From Clostridiales bacterium (lineage in GTDB: Bacteria > Bacillota > Clostridia > Lachnospirales > Lachnospiraceae): a stretch of 64,000 nt of DNA. Location: the NCBI GenBank assembly GCA_019424245.1, contig JAHYZV010000003.1, positions 132,532 through 196,531 on the forward strand. Direction: 5' to 3'. Positions within the stretch are counted from its first letter, which is position 1; each line of letters opens with the position of its first letter. This document shows, piece after piece, positions 27,549-37,141 of the stretch. Position numbers and translations under genes: made by a program. A model generated the notes under the pieces. The model did not search any database, was not told the origin of the DNA, and was given only the letters and a program-made list of their open reading frames with translations.

Positions 27549-28348
27549 TGGCTAAACAGCGTACAGAGAATGCACCACCAGCGGCACTTTGGAAAGATAC
27601 GTTTTCAGATCTTATGAATCTTCTGCTGTGCTTTTTCGTTTTGATGTTTGCTATGTCTAATATTGATTCTCAGAAGTTTGAGGAGATTGCAGCTTCACTT
27701 TCATCAAGCTTTAGTGTACTTCCTCAAGGCGGTTCTGCACTGTCAAAGGAAGGAATTCTTGTAAGCAGTGGGGCGAGTCAGCTGAATGAATTGAGCAATT
27801 ACTATAACAATATGGGCCTTAACAATGATGGCGATATGTCACAGGATGTACAGAATGCTTATGAAGAGATTGAAAAAGAAGGTCTTGAGCAGTCTGAAAA
27901 TATGGCTGAGGAGATTGTTGATAAACTTACAGCCAGTGGAGTTGCAGATTATGTTGATGTTACTGCTTATAGTAAATATGTAATGCTTAATGTAAGTGGT
28001 GGAATTCTGTTTAATTCGGGAAAGTCGGAGCTTACATCAGAGGCACGCAGTCTTCTTGACAAGGTTGCTGATGCACTTATTGAATATGATGATAATGTTA
28101 TTACCATAGAAGGTCACACTGATAGTGTTCCTATCAATACATCACTGTTTCCTAATAATATGATGCTTTCTCTTTACAGGGCATACAGTGTGTTTGATTT
28201 CTTTGTGTCTGAGAAAGGCTTTTCAGATCAGACAATGAGCTCATCCGGAAGAGGAGATGCAGTACCTATTGCAACTAATGATACTCCAGAAGGAAGAGCC
28301 CAGAACAGAAGAGTTGAGATTAAGGTGTATAATTCAATTAACAGCTAA
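27548..28348 (+). CDS. motB: Flagellar stator protein MotB
   Basis: MotB anchors the stator to peptidoglycan. The 266-residue protein has a single transmembrane helix with the ion-binding Asp21 (FSDLMNLLLCFFVLMFAMSN), a plug/linker region, and a C-terminal OmpA-type domain (VITIEGHTDSVPI, LSLYRAYSVFDFF, GRAQNRRVEIKVY). ATG 27548 overlaps the motA stop. The presence of motAB inside the main operon differs from B. subtilis, where it is a separate locus. Confidence 0.95.
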   Translation: MAKQRTENAPPAALWKDTFSDLMNLLLCFFVLMFAMSNIDSQKFEEIAASLSSSFSVLPQGGSALSKEGILVSSGASQLNELSNYYNNMGLNNDGDMSQDVQNAYEEIEKEGLEQSENMAEEIVDKLTASGVADYVDVTAYSKYVMLNVSGGILFNSGKSELTSEARSLLDKVADALIEYDDNVITIEGHTDSVPINTSLFPNNMMLSLYRAYSVFDFFVSEKGFSDQTMSSSGRGDAVPIATNDTPEGRAQNRRVEIKVYNSINS

Positions 28349-28360
28349 GGAGGATTACTC

Positions 28361-28882
28361 ATGAAAAAGAGTATGCTTAATGTGATTATTTTGGCACTTG
28401 TACTTGTGAATCTGGTACTTACAGTGATTCTTACATTTTCACTTGTATCAACAAATAAGAAGACAAATTCTCTTATTAATAAAGTGGCACAGATTATTGA
28501 CCTGGATGTTGCAGGTGGAGTTTCTAATAATAATTCATCTACAGGTTCAGGAATTGAAAATGTAAGTTATATTGATATTAAGAACAATGACAGCACGGAT
28601 ATAATTGTTTCATATGTTGATAATGGAAAAACAAGATATGCCGTACTTTCAGTATCTGTCGGACTTAATTCAAAAGCTAAGGATTATAGTACTGTATCGA
28701 CTTCAGTTGATAATGGGATGAAGGTCCTTGTTAATAAGATAACCAATGAAGCTAATAAGTATACTTACAGCACAATAAGTGCTAATAAATCAACCATGGA
28801 AACAGACCTTTTAAAGGAATTCCAGGAATTATTCAAGACTGAGACGATACAAAGTGTACTGATTAATATTGTTGTCCAGTAA
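28361..28882 (+). CDS. fliL: Flagellar basal body-associated protein FliL
   Basis: FliL surrounds and stabilises the stator. The 173-residue protein has a short cytoplasmic N-terminus, one transmembrane helix (MLNVIILALVLVNLVLTVIL) and a Thr/Asn/Ser-rich extracytoplasmic domain. It ends with the FliL-type TDLLKEFQELFKTETIQSVL and INIVVQ. AAGGAGG lies upstream of ATG 28361. Assignment rests on topology, size, and position between motB and fliM. Confidence 0.85.
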   Translation: MKKSMLNVIILALVLVNLVLTVILTFSLVSTNKKTNSLINKVAQIIDLDVAGGVSNNNSSTGSGIENVSYIDIKNNDSTDIIVSYVDNGKTRYAVLSVSVGLNSKAKDYSTVSTSVDNGMKVLVNKITNEANKYTYSTISANKSTMETDLLKEFQELFKTETIQSVLINIVVQ

Positions 28883-28914
28883 ACATTAAAGAATATGATA
28901 AGGAGGTGAGGAAG

Positions 28915-29901
28915 ATGGGAGAGGTACTTTCACAGAGTGAAATAGATAACCTCTTAAAAGCTTTAAGCAGTGGAGAATTAGATGTAGATGAGATGAAGAA
29001 CACAGAAGAAAAGCAAGTCAAGAATTATGACTTTGCAAGACCTTCTAAGTTTTCTAAAGAACATCTAAGAACACTGGAGATAATATTTGAGCATTTTGGA
29101 AGACTGCTGAGTACCAATCTTCCGGCATATCTTAGAAAGACAGTCAATGTTGAGGTTGTTAATTCAGAAGTGGTTATTTATTCAGAATTTTCTAATGCCC
29201 TTTCTAATCCGGTTCTTTTAGGTGTTGTTGGAATGCAACCATTAAGTGGTAACATAATTATGGAGATGGCATCCAATCTGGGGTTTGCAATTGTTGACAG
29301 ACTTCTTGGAGGTGCAGGTAATGCTTTGGATAAAGAGAGAGATTTTTCAGAAATTGAGCTTACGATTCTGGAACGTATCTTTACAGTGTGTGTTAATCAG
29401 TTGCAGGAACCATGGGAAAATGTTGTAAAGGTTAATCCAAGACTTGAAAGAATAGAGACTAATTCACAGTTTGCACAGATTATATCACCGAGTGAAACAA
29501 TCGCAATTGTAACTATTAATATTAAGATTGGTGATGTGGAGGGACTTATGAATATATGTCTTCCATATGCAACTCTTGAACCGGTTATGGATAAGCTTAA
29601 TACCAAGTATTGGTTTTCTAATATGCAGGAAAAAGATTCCAATACATATGAGGATGCTATTGAAACAGTTATTGATAAAGCAATGATACCAATAAAGGCA
29701 GTGCTTGGTACATCTAAGATTAGTGTTTCGGATTTTGTTAATCTGCAGGTTGGAGACGTAATAAAAATTGATAAAAAGGTTGACCAGGAATTAGAGGTAT
29801 ATGTAGGTAATATTAAGAAGTTTACAGCTTTACCTGGTTATTTTGAGAATAAATACGCAGTAAGAGTTACTAATGTAATTAGAGAGGAGAGTGAAGAATA
29901 A
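28915..29901 (+). CDS. fliM: Flagellar motor switch protein FliM
   Basis: FliM is the C-ring protein that binds phosphorylated CheY. The 328-residue protein starts with the CheY-binding peptide LSQSEIDNLLKAL, followed by the CheC-like middle domain (YDFARPSKFSKEHLRTLEII, MEMASNLGFAIVDRLLGGAG) and the C-terminal SpoA/FliN-like domain (VGDVIKIDKKVDQELEVYVG). ATG 28915 has AGGAGGTGA at 28901-28909. It shares one base with fliY. Confidence 0.96.
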   Translation: MGEVLSQSEIDNLLKALSSGELDVDEMKNTEEKQVKNYDFARPSKFSKEHLRTLEIIFEHFGRLLSTNLPAYLRKTVNVEVVNSEVVIYSEFSNALSNPVLLGVVGMQPLSGNIIMEMASNLGFAIVDRLLGGAGNALDKERDFSEIELTILERIFTVCVNQLQEPWENVVKVNPRLERIETNSQFAQIISPSETIAIVTINIKIGDVEGLMNICLPYATLEPVMDKLNTKYWFSNMQEKDSNTYEDAIETVIDKAMIPIKAVLGTSKISVSDFVNLQVGDVIKIDKKVDQELEVYVGNIKKFTALPGYFENKYAVRVTNVIREESEE

Positions 29902-31178
29902 TGGATGGAATGTTATCCCAGGACGAGATTAATGCACTTCTGAGTGGCATGAATACAGGAGGAGATGACACATCTGATTCATCAACAGCAACAACAACTA
30001 TACCAGAGGATAATGCTAATGATAATACAGATGGCGGCTTTACACTTACTGAGTCAGAAAAAGATGCTGTCGGTGAGATATCTAATATTAGCATGGGAAC
30101 AGCTGCTACAACACTTAGTTCTCTTCTTTCACAGAAAGTTAATATTACAACACCAAAAGTAGAAGTTGCTACATGGGATGATTTATCAAGTAAATATGAC
30201 AGACCATGTGTTATGTTGCAGATTTCTTACAAAGAAGGTCTTGCAGGCAATAATGTTTTAATATTAAGAGAGAATGATGTTAAGATAATTACAGATCTTA
30301 TGATGGGAGGACCAGGTAATGTTGATCCAGACGAACCATTGACAGAACTTCATCTTAGTGCAATCGGAGAGGCTATGAATCAGATGATGGGTTCAGCAGC
30401 TACATCTTTATCATCAATGTTTAATAGAAAAATTGATATCAGTCCACCAATAGCTAACTTAGTGGAGACATACAATGAATTAGATGATAACCTGCCAGGA
30501 TTCCTTAAAAACCATTTTGTAATGGTGGCTTTTAAGATGCAGATTGGCGAACTTATAGATAGTGAGATTATGCAGTTATATCCTAAGGAATTTGCACAGG
30601 AACTTCTTAACATGTTTATGCCGTCAGCAGAACCTGAACAGCCACAGGTAAGTCAGGAAGATACAGCTAATCATCAGGAAGAGCAGTTGCAGCAGGCCCC
30701 GGCACAGAATATGACACAGACAATGCCACAGCAGGATGTACCGGTGCAGAATACTACAGCACAGACAGCACCACAACAGGGAATGCCGATGCAGAATATG
30801 GGAATGCCTTATGGTTATGGAATGCCGATGCAAGGTATGCCTGTGCAGGGTATGCCAATGGCAGGGTATGCACCAGCACAGGATGTTAATGTATCTCCAG
30901 CAGCATTTCAGCCATTTTCAACAGATGTCAATCCTTTGACACAGAAGGAAAATATTGAACTTATTAAGGATGTTCCACTTGAAGTAACAGTAGAACTTGG
31001 CAGAACAACAAAATCTATAAAAGATATACTTGAATTTGCTCCTGGAACAATTGTAGAACTTAATAAAATTGCAGGCGAATCTGTTGATGTTCTTGTTAAT
31101 GGCAAATATGTTGCAAAGGGTGAAGTTGTTGTTATTGAAGAAAGTTTTGGTGTACGTATAACAGAGATTATCAAGTAA
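29901..31178 (+). CDS. fliY: Flagellar switch phosphatase FliY (CheC-FliN fusion)
   Basis: FliY forms part of the C-ring and dephosphorylates CheY-P. The 425-residue protein starts MDGMLSQDEINALLSGMN, the CheY-binding peptide. It then has two CheC-type active-site helices that both keep the ExxN motif (VGEISNISMGTAATTLSSLL about 54 and AIGEAMNQMMGSAATSLSSM about 154) and a C-terminal FliN/SpoA domain (about 345-425). Between them (about 247-335) is a Gln/Pro/Met-rich linker with GMPMQGMPVQGMPM repeats. Confidence 0.94.
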   Translation: MDGMLSQDEINALLSGMNTGGDDTSDSSTATTTIPEDNANDNTDGGFTLTESEKDAVGEISNISMGTAATTLSSLLSQKVNITTPKVEVATWDDLSSKYDRPCVMLQISYKEGLAGNNVLILRENDVKIITDLMMGGPGNVDPDEPLTELHLSAIGEAMNQMMGSAATSLSSMFNRKIDISPPIANLVETYNELDDNLPGFLKNHFVMVAFKMQIGELIDSEIMQLYPKEFAQELLNMFMPSAEPEQPQVSQEDTANHQEEQLQQAPAQNMTQTMPQQDVPVQNTTAQTAPQQGMPMQNMGMPYGYGMPMQGMPVQGMPMAGYAPAQDVNVSPAAFQPFSTDVNPLTQKENIELIKDVPLEVTVELGRTTKSIKDILEFAPGTIVELNKIAGESVDVLVNGKYVAKGEVVVIEESFGVRITEIIK

Positions 31179-31290
31179 TTGTTATGATTTTCTAAAAAAT
31201 CAAAAAAAGAGTAGGAAATTGATAGTATTTGTTGTATAATACATTCGAATGATTTTTGTGAATAATTTGTTTTTGAATAGGAGAAAATTT

Positions 31291-31653
31291 ATGGCAAAGA
31301 ATATTTTGATTTGTGATGATGCTGCATTCATGAGAATGATGATTAAGGATATTCTCACAAAGAATGGATACAATATAGCAGGTGAGGCAGAGAATGGACA
31401 GAAGGCAGTAGAAAAGTATGCTGAGTTAAAGCCAGATCTTGTGCTTATGGATATAACAATGCCTGAGATGGATGGAATTGAAGCTCTTAAGAGAATTAAG
31501 GCTGCAGATCCTTCAGCATCTGTTATTATGTGTTCTGCAATGGGACAGCAGGCTATGGTTATTGAATCTATACAGTCAGGAGCTAAGGACTTTATTGTTA
31601 AACCATTCCAGGCAGACAGAGTAATTGAAGCTGTTCAGAAAGTTGTTGGATAA
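31291..31653 (+). CDS. cheY: Chemotaxis response regulator CheY
   Basis: CheY carries the phosphoryl signal from CheA to the switch. The single receiver domain (120 residues) has the acidic pocket at D9 and D10, phosphoacceptor D54 (LVLMDITMPEM), the Ser/Thr switch in IMCSAMGQQ and the conserved Lys in DFIVKPFQ. ATG 31291 has GGAGAA upstream; an ATG at 31249 is in frame but lacks a site. It follows a 112-base gap after fliY with a TATAAT at 31235-31240 that could be part of an extra promoter. Confidence 0.93.
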   Translation: MAKNILICDDAAFMRMMIKDILTKNGYNIAGEAENGQKAVEKYAELKPDLVLMDITMPEMDGIEALKRIKAADPSASVIMCSAMGQQAMVIESIQSGAKDFIVKPFQADRVIEAVQKVVG

Positions 31654-31655
31654 TA

Positions 31656-32027
31656 ATGGTTGCATTAGCTGGGTTGAATAGTAGATGGGAAGCGTTTGCA
31701 CAGTTGCTTACGCTTCTCGTTGTTTTTATATTTGTTTTGGCACTTACATATTTTGCTACAAGATGGGCTGGTAATATGCAGAAAACCAAAATGGCTGGAC
31801 GCAATATCCAGATACTTGAAACAATGAGAGTGTCTAATACTAAGTATATTCAGATTATTAAGATTGGCAGTAAATGTTTTGCAGTAGCAGTCTGCAAAGA
31901 TACTATCACTTATTTGAGTGAGATTAACGAGCAGGAACTGACTTATTCGTCAGAGTCAAAGACAATCAATACTGATGGATTTAAAGCTATACTTGAAAAG
32001 TTTAAGAAAGACAAACCAGATAATTAA
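31656..32027 (+). CDS. fliO: Flagellar biosynthetic protein FliO
   Basis: FliO assists assembly of the FliP export pore. The 123-residue protein has one transmembrane helix (about 14-36) and a small cytoplasmic domain with IQILETMRVSNTKYIQIIKI and KCFAVAVCKD, typical of FliO (FliZ in B. subtilis nomenclature). It starts two bases after cheY and directly precedes fliP. The ribosome binding site is weak, suggesting coupling to cheY. Confidence 0.82.
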   Translation: MVALAGLNSRWEAFAQLLTLLVVFIFVLALTYFATRWAGNMQKTKMAGRNIQILETMRVSNTKYIQIIKIGSKCFAVAVCKDTITYLSEINEQELTYSSESKTINTDGFKAILEKFKKDKPDN

Positions 32028-32048
32028 TTAGGCAGGAACGAGAGAGTT

Positions 32049-32852
32049 ATGTTACAGTGGATTAGAAAGCATAGAAAGGCATTAGCAGGAATATCGGTTG
32101 GGGCAGGAGCTTTTTTTGCAGCCATTTCATTTATTACATATAAGGTAATGGCTGCTGAGGAAACAACAGCATCAGGAAATAATCTTATTAATATAGGTAT
32201 TTCTACGAGTGATGGTAATGATATGGCTAGTGTTTTGCAGATGCTTCTTGTACTTACAGTAATTTCACTGGCACCTTCTATTCTGATTATGCTGACATCA
32301 TTTACAAGAATTGTAATTGTGTTGCATTTTACGAGGGCTGCGCTTGGAACACAGACAGTACCACCTAATCAGGTTATTATAGGTTTGTCTTTATTTTTGA
32401 CCTTTTTTGTTATGTCGCCTGTTTTTACGGAAGTTTATGACAGTGCACTAAAACCACTATCCAATAATGAGATATCGGTCGAGGAAGCGTATGAAACAGG
32501 AGTAAAGCCATTGAAAAGCTTTATGTTGAAACAGACTTCTACAAAGGATCTTGATACATTTTTTAAGATTGCAGGATATGAGGAAGGCTCTGTTACATCG
32601 GAAGATGATATTTCTATGACAGTGCTTGTACCATCGTTTATTATAAGTGAATTAAGAATTGCATTTATTATAGGATTCTTAATATACATACCTTTTATTA
32701 TTATTGATATGGTTGTATCGTCAACTCTTATGTCGATGGGTATGATGATGCTTCCACCAACCACCATATCTGCTCCATTTAAGATTTTACTTTTTGTAAT
32801 GGCAGATGGCTGGAATCTGATAATTGGAAATCTTGTAGCAACATTTAAGTAA
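32049..32852 (+). CDS. fliP: Flagellar export gate protein FliP
   Basis: FliP is the main pore subunit of the export gate. The 267-residue protein has a cleavable or anchoring N-terminal helix, then the family core: ILIMLTSFTRIVIVLHFTRA, GTQTVPPNQVIIGLSLFLTF and the C-terminal FIIIDMVVSSTLMSMGMMML. Normal length. Confidence 0.97.
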   Translation: MLQWIRKHRKALAGISVGAGAFFAAISFITYKVMAAEETTASGNNLINIGISTSDGNDMASVLQMLLVLTVISLAPSILIMLTSFTRIVIVLHFTRAALGTQTVPPNQVIIGLSLFLTFFVMSPVFTEVYDSALKPLSNNEISVEEAYETGVKPLKSFMLKQTSTKDLDTFFKIAGYEEGSVTSEDDISMTVLVPSFIISELRIAFIIGFLIYIPFIIIDMVVSSTLMSMGMMMLPPTTISAPFKILLFVMADGWNLIIGNLVATFK

Positions 32853-32869
32853 GGCAGGAGGTAAAGAAT

Positions 32870-33136
32870 ATGGATGCTGGACAGGTTGTAACAGTAGCAA
32901 GACAGACTATATGGGTTATAGTGAAGACTTCTGTGCCACTTTTACTTGTTTCAATGATTGTCGGACTTATTATAAGTCTTTTTCAGACACTTACATCTAT
33001 TCAGGAACAGACACTTACATTTGTTCCAAAACTTCTTGCAATTATGATTGCACTTATGATTATGGGAAACTGGCTTCTTAATGAGATAGTTTCGTTTATG
33101 CAGATGCTTTGGGGAAGCTTTGGTCAGTATATATGA
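32870..33136 (+). CDS. fliQ: Flagellar export gate protein FliQ
   Basis: FliQ packs around FliP in the export gate. The 88-residue protein has the two expected hydrophobic helices (about 15-35, 52-75) and the family segment LISLFQTLTSIQEQTLTFVP. AGGAGG lies 11 bases before ATG 32870. Confidence 0.96.
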   Translation: MDAGQVVTVARQTIWVIVKTSVPLLLVSMIVGLIISLFQTLTSIQEQTLTFVPKLLAIMIALMIMGNWLLNEIVSFMQMLWGSFGQYI

Positions 33137-33153
33137 TGGCAGGATAGTGTGTT

Positions 33154-33927
33154 ATGAATTTTACATTTGCATTGGAGCAATTTGAATTATTTGTTTTGAT
33201 ATTAATAAGGCTGGCATCTTTTGTATTTGCTGCGCCTTTTTTTAATATGGCAAATGTACCAAGAAAGGTAAAGGCTGGATTTGCACTGTGCCTTACAGTT
33301 CTGGTATATTCGCTTTTTCCTGATATGACAGTTGAGTATAATGGCATGATTGATTATGCAATAATTGTTGTTGAGGAGATGATTGTTGGAATTCTTCTTG
33401 GGGCAGTGTCGTCTTTTTGCGTGCAGATTATTATGTTTGCAGGTAAGATTATTGATATGGATATCGGTATATCAATGGCACAGCTTTATGACCCTACAAC
33501 AAGAATGCAGGTTGGTATCATGGGAAATTTATATTATTATATGATGATGCTTCTGCTTATAATTTCAGGTATGCATCAGTATCTTGTCGCTGCAATTATT
33601 GAGACATATAAAGTTATTCCAATTGGTGGGGTGAAATTTGGTGCAGGAATATATACTGCCATAATAAGTTTTATGTCAGATTTTTTTGTTATAGGATTCA
33701 GAATTGCGCTTCCGGTATTTTCAGCGATTCTTATGCTAAACTGTGTGCTTGCGATTCTTGCCAAGGTATCACCTCAGATGAATATGTTTGTTGTTGGTAT
33801 GCAGCTAAAGATATTTGTAGGTATATTTGTAATTTTGTTTACAATTTCAATGCTTCCATCAGTGTCTGATTTTATACTTGATGAGATAGAAAGATTATTT
33901 GCTATGTTAGTAAGGGGAATGAGCTAG
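33154..33927 (+). CDS. fliR: Flagellar export gate protein FliR
   Basis: FliR is a single-copy export gate subunit. The 257-residue protein is almost entirely hydrophobic with six or so transmembrane helices and family segments such as LIRLASFVFAAPFFNMANVP, MDIGISMAQLYDPTTRMQVG and VFSAILMLNCVLAILAKVSP. The stop overlaps the flhB start by one base. Confidence 0.95.
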   Translation: MNFTFALEQFELFVLILIRLASFVFAAPFFNMANVPRKVKAGFALCLTVLVYSLFPDMTVEYNGMIDYAIIVVEEMIVGILLGAVSSFCVQIIMFAGKIIDMDIGISMAQLYDPTTRMQVGIMGNLYYYMMMLLLIISGMHQYLVAAIIETYKVIPIGGVKFGAGIYTAIISFMSDFFVIGFRIALPVFSAILMLNCVLAILAKVSPQMNMFVVGMQLKIFVGIFVILFTISMLPSVSDFILDEIERLFAMLVRGMS

Positions 33928-35045
33928 TGCGAAGAACTTATCTTTACATGAACCTCCAGTTGTTTGCTAAAGACGGACCAGGAGGAGAAAAGACAGAACC
34001 GGCTACAAGTAAGAAGCTGGATGATATCCGAAAAGAAGGTCAGGTTGCCAAAAGTAAGGAACTGATAACGGCAGTTTCACTTATGTCACTGTTTATTATG
34101 CTTAAAGTGTATGTTGGAAAGATAGGAACTAAACTGATAGATGCATTTACAACGATATATGCTCTTATGGGGAAGGTTATTAATGAAAGTTCACAGGGAC
34201 TGACAATTAATATGGCATCTGGTATTGTAAGACAGGCAATTATAATTATTCTTAATATTATTATCCCTGTGCTTATTGTCGCTGTAATCATAGCAATTCT
34301 TGGAAATATGCTTCAGCAAAGATGGATGGTTACAGCTAAACCGCTTGCACCGAAGGCAAGTAAAATTAATCCTCTTAATGGATTTAAAAGGATTTTTTCT
34401 GTAAGGCAGTTATTTGAACTGATTAAGGCTGTTGCCATGATGAGTATTATTGGAATTATGGTCTACAATTGTGTAAGAAAGAATATGAATATTCTGCTTA
34501 CTTTTTATGATGTTACTTTATATACTGCGCTTTCTGTGGTCGGTAATATAATTATTAATCTTGGAATCCAGATAAGTGCAGTGTTTCTTATAGTTGGTTT
34601 TGTTGACCTTATATATCAGAGACATAAGTTTAAGACTGATAATATGATGACAAAACAGGAAATTAAAGATGAATTCAAGAATGCAGAGGGTGATCCGCAG
34701 GTTAAGGGACAGATTAAGAGAAGGATGCAGGAAATCTCAAGAAGAAGAATGATGCAGCAGCTTCCAGAGGCGGATGTTGTAATTACGAACCCGACACATT
34801 TTGCGGTGGCACTGAAATATGAACCTGATTCTGGAAAAGCACCTGTAGTTATAGCCAAAGGTGCTGATTATCTGGCTTTCCAGATAAGGGATAAAGCAAA
34901 AGAGTACAATATATCTGTAGTAGAAAATAAGCCTCTTGCGAGAATTATTTATCATAATGTTGATATAGGTATGGAAATACCTCCAGAGTTGTACTATGCA
35001 GTTGCAGAAATTCTTGCATCTGTTTTACGCACAAATAATAGATAA
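33927..35045 (+). CDS. flhB: Flagellar export switch protein FlhB
   Basis: FlhB switches export from rod/hook to filament substrates. The 372-residue protein has the N-terminal NLQLFAKDGPGGEKTEPATS, four transmembrane helices, and the cytoplasmic domain with the self-cleavage motif NPTH (about residue 288, ADVVITNPTHFAVALKYEPD). GTG 33927 is supported by AAGGGG at 33912-33917; ATG 33948 is an alternative with a weaker site. All key residues are present. Confidence 0.95.
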   Translation: MRRTYLYMNLQLFAKDGPGGEKTEPATSKKLDDIRKEGQVAKSKELITAVSLMSLFIMLKVYVGKIGTKLIDAFTTIYALMGKVINESSQGLTINMASGIVRQAIIIILNIIIPVLIVAVIIAILGNMLQQRWMVTAKPLAPKASKINPLNGFKRIFSVRQLFELIKAVAMMSIIGIMVYNCVRKNMNILLTFYDVTLYTALSVVGNIIINLGIQISAVFLIVGFVDLIYQRHKFKTDNMMTKQEIKDEFKNAEGDPQVKGQIKRRMQEISRRRMMQQLPEADVVITNPTHFAVALKYEPDSGKAPVVIAKGADYLAFQIRDKAKEYNISVVENKPLARIIYHNVDIGMEIPPELYYAVAEILASVLRTNNR

Positions 35046-35098
35046 AAGTCAGATTATGTGATATTATGTAAAATAATGACTAAATTGAAAGGAGAGAA

Positions 35099-37141
35099 AT
35101 GATGAAGATTAAGAAGAACGATCTGTTTATCGGAATATATCTGCTTGCAGCAGTATTATTCTTCATTATTTCAATTCCTTCATGGCTGCTTGATATTCTG
35201 CTTGCAATTAATATCCTGGTAGCAATGGTGGTGCTTTTTAATTCACTTTTTGCTAAGGAAGTTCTGGATATGGCATCTTTTCCTACGATGCTGTTATTTA
35301 CGACTATTTTCAGAATTTCCCTTAATGTATCTTCAACTAAGCTTATATTAAAGAATGGTGATGCAGGTAAGGTTGTTGATACATTTGGTAAGTTTGTTGG
35401 CGGCGGTAATCTGGTAATTGGTATTATTATATTCATTATTCTTATTATCGTTCAGTTTATAGTTATTAACAAGGGTTCTGAGCGAGTTGCAGAGGTAACT
35501 GCAAGATTTACACTTGATGCAATGGCTGGTAAGCAGATGGCTATTGACTCAGACCTTAATACAGGAGCCATTACTGATAAGGAGGCTGCTGAGAGAAGAA
35601 AGAAGCTACAGCAGGAAAACAGTTTCTTTGGTTCTATGGATGGTGCTACCAAATATGTTAAGGGAGATGCAACTGCCGGTCTTATTATTACCGGAATCAA
35701 CCTTGTTGGTGGTATAGTCATGGGAATGATATATGGAGGATTATCAATTAATGATGCTCTTTCTAAGTATACTATTCTTACAATCGGCGACGGATTGTGT
35801 TCACAGATACCATCATTGCTTATATCACTTGCAACAGGTATTCTTGTAACTAAAGCATCAAGTGATGGAGAACTTGGTGATGAGATAGTTGGACAGCTTT
35901 TTTCAATGGACAGGGTACTTATTATGGTTGGTGCTGCACTTTCTGTTCTTGGAATTTTAACACCGTTACCATGGTACATATTTGTTCCATTAGGAGCAGC
36001 TCTTATTTTTTACGGAAGAAAGCTTGGAACTAAAGCAGGAGAAGCTAAGATTGAAGAGAGCGCTGAACAGGAAGAGAACGAGGCACAGGAAATACGTAAG
36101 CCTGAAAATGTTGTTTCATTGCTTAATGTTGACCCTATTGAGCTTGAGTTTGGATATGGAATTATTCCGCTTGCTGATGTTAATCAGGGAGGAGATCTTC
36201 TTGACAGAGTTGTCATGATAAGAAGACAGATTGCACTTGAACTTGGTGCAGTTGTTCCTATTATCAGACTGCGTGATAATATACAGCTCAATCCAAACCA
36301 GTATGTCATTAAGATTAAGGGTATACAGGTGAGTGAAGGTGAGATACTTTTTGACCATTATATGGCTATGAATCCAGGATATGTTGAAGAAGAGATAACC
36401 GGTATTCCTACATTTGAACCATCTTTCCATCTCCCGGCTATATGGATAACTGAGAGCCAGAGAGAAAGAGCAGAATCACTTGGATATACGGTTGTTGATC
36501 CGCCATCAATTATTGCAACACATCTTACAGAGGTTATAAGACAGCACATTGCTGAGCTTCTTACCAGACAGGATGTACAGAATCTTATTAATAATATTAA
36601 AGATAACAATTCAACACTTATTGATGAACTTGTACCTAAGCTTATGGGTATTGGAGAGATTCAGAAGGTTTTACAGAATCTTCTTGAAGAGGGGATATCA
36701 ATAAGAGATCTTGTTACTATATTAGAAACTCTGGCAGACCATGCAGCTGTTACAAGAGATCCGGATATATTGACAGAATATGCAAGACAGGGATTAAAGA
36801 GAGCTATTTCGAGCAAGTATTTTACGGTAGGTGAAGTGACAAATGTTGTTACAGTTGACCCTGCAATTGAGCAGGAGATTATGAATTCTGTTAAGAATAC
36901 AGAACAGGGGTCATATCTGTCGCTTGACCCTGAACGCAGTAAGAAGATTGTTGAAGCATTAGGCAATGAACTCAAGAAGCTTGAGGATATGGGTAAGAAT
37001 CCAATAGTTATCACATCGCCTATTGTGAGAATGTATTTCAGAAATCTGGCTAAGGATTATTATAAGGATATAATTGTGATTTCATATAATGAGGTGGAAT
37101 CTAATGTAGAATTACAATCAGTGGGGATGGTGACAGCATAA
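35099..37141 (+). CDS. flhA: Flagellar export gate protein FlhA
   Basis: FlhA is the large gate protein with a cytoplasmic nonameric ring. The 680-residue protein has eight transmembrane helices in its N-terminal half, the FHIPEP-region segment (TARFTLDAMAGKQMAIDSDL), and a C-terminal cytosolic domain (about 330-680) with VIRQHIAELLTRQDVQNLIN. AAAGGAG at 35088-35094 serves ATG 35099 or 35102. It is followed directly by flhF with no gap. Confidence 0.96.
   Translation: MMKIKKNDLFIGIYLLAAVLFFIISIPSWLLDILLAINILVAMVVLFNSLFAKEVLDMASFPTMLLFTTIFRISLNVSSTKLILKNGDAGKVVDTFGKFVGGGNLVIGIIIFIILIIVQFIVINKGSERVAEVTARFTLDAMAGKQMAIDSDLNTGAITDKEAAERRKKLQQENSFFGSMDGATKYVKGDATAGLIITGINLVGGIVMGMIYGGLSINDALSKYTILTIGDGLCSQIPSLLISLATGILVTKASSDGELGDEIVGQLFSMDRVLIMVGAALSVLGILTPLPWYIFVPLGAALIFYGRKLGTKAGEAKIEESAEQEENEAQEIRKPENVVSLLNVDPIELEFGYGIIPLADVNQGGDLLDRVVMIRRQIALELGAVVPIIRLRDNIQLNPNQYVIKIKGIQVSEGEILFDHYMAMNPGYVEEEITGIPTFEPSFHLPAIWITESQRERAESLGYTVVDPPSIIATHLTEVIRQHIAELLTRQDVQNLINNIKDNNSTLIDELVPKLMGIGEIQKVLQNLLEEGISIRDLVTILETLADHAAVTRDPDILTEYARQGLKRAISSKYFTVGEVTNVVTVDPAIEQEIMNSVKNTEQGSYLSLDPERSKKIVEALGNELKKLEDMGKNPIVITSPIVRMYFRNLAKDYYKDIIVISYNEVESNVELQSVGMVTA

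Noticed and set aside
31185..31202. GATTTT-CTAA-AAAATC hairpin between fliY and cheY
   Set aside because: It is short, AT-only and not followed by T on the + strand; likely chance in AT-rich DNA.
31219..31240. TTGATA and TATAAT before cheY as a sigma-A promoter
   Set aside because: The two boxes are only 10 bases apart; the -10 alone is not enough to call a promoter.
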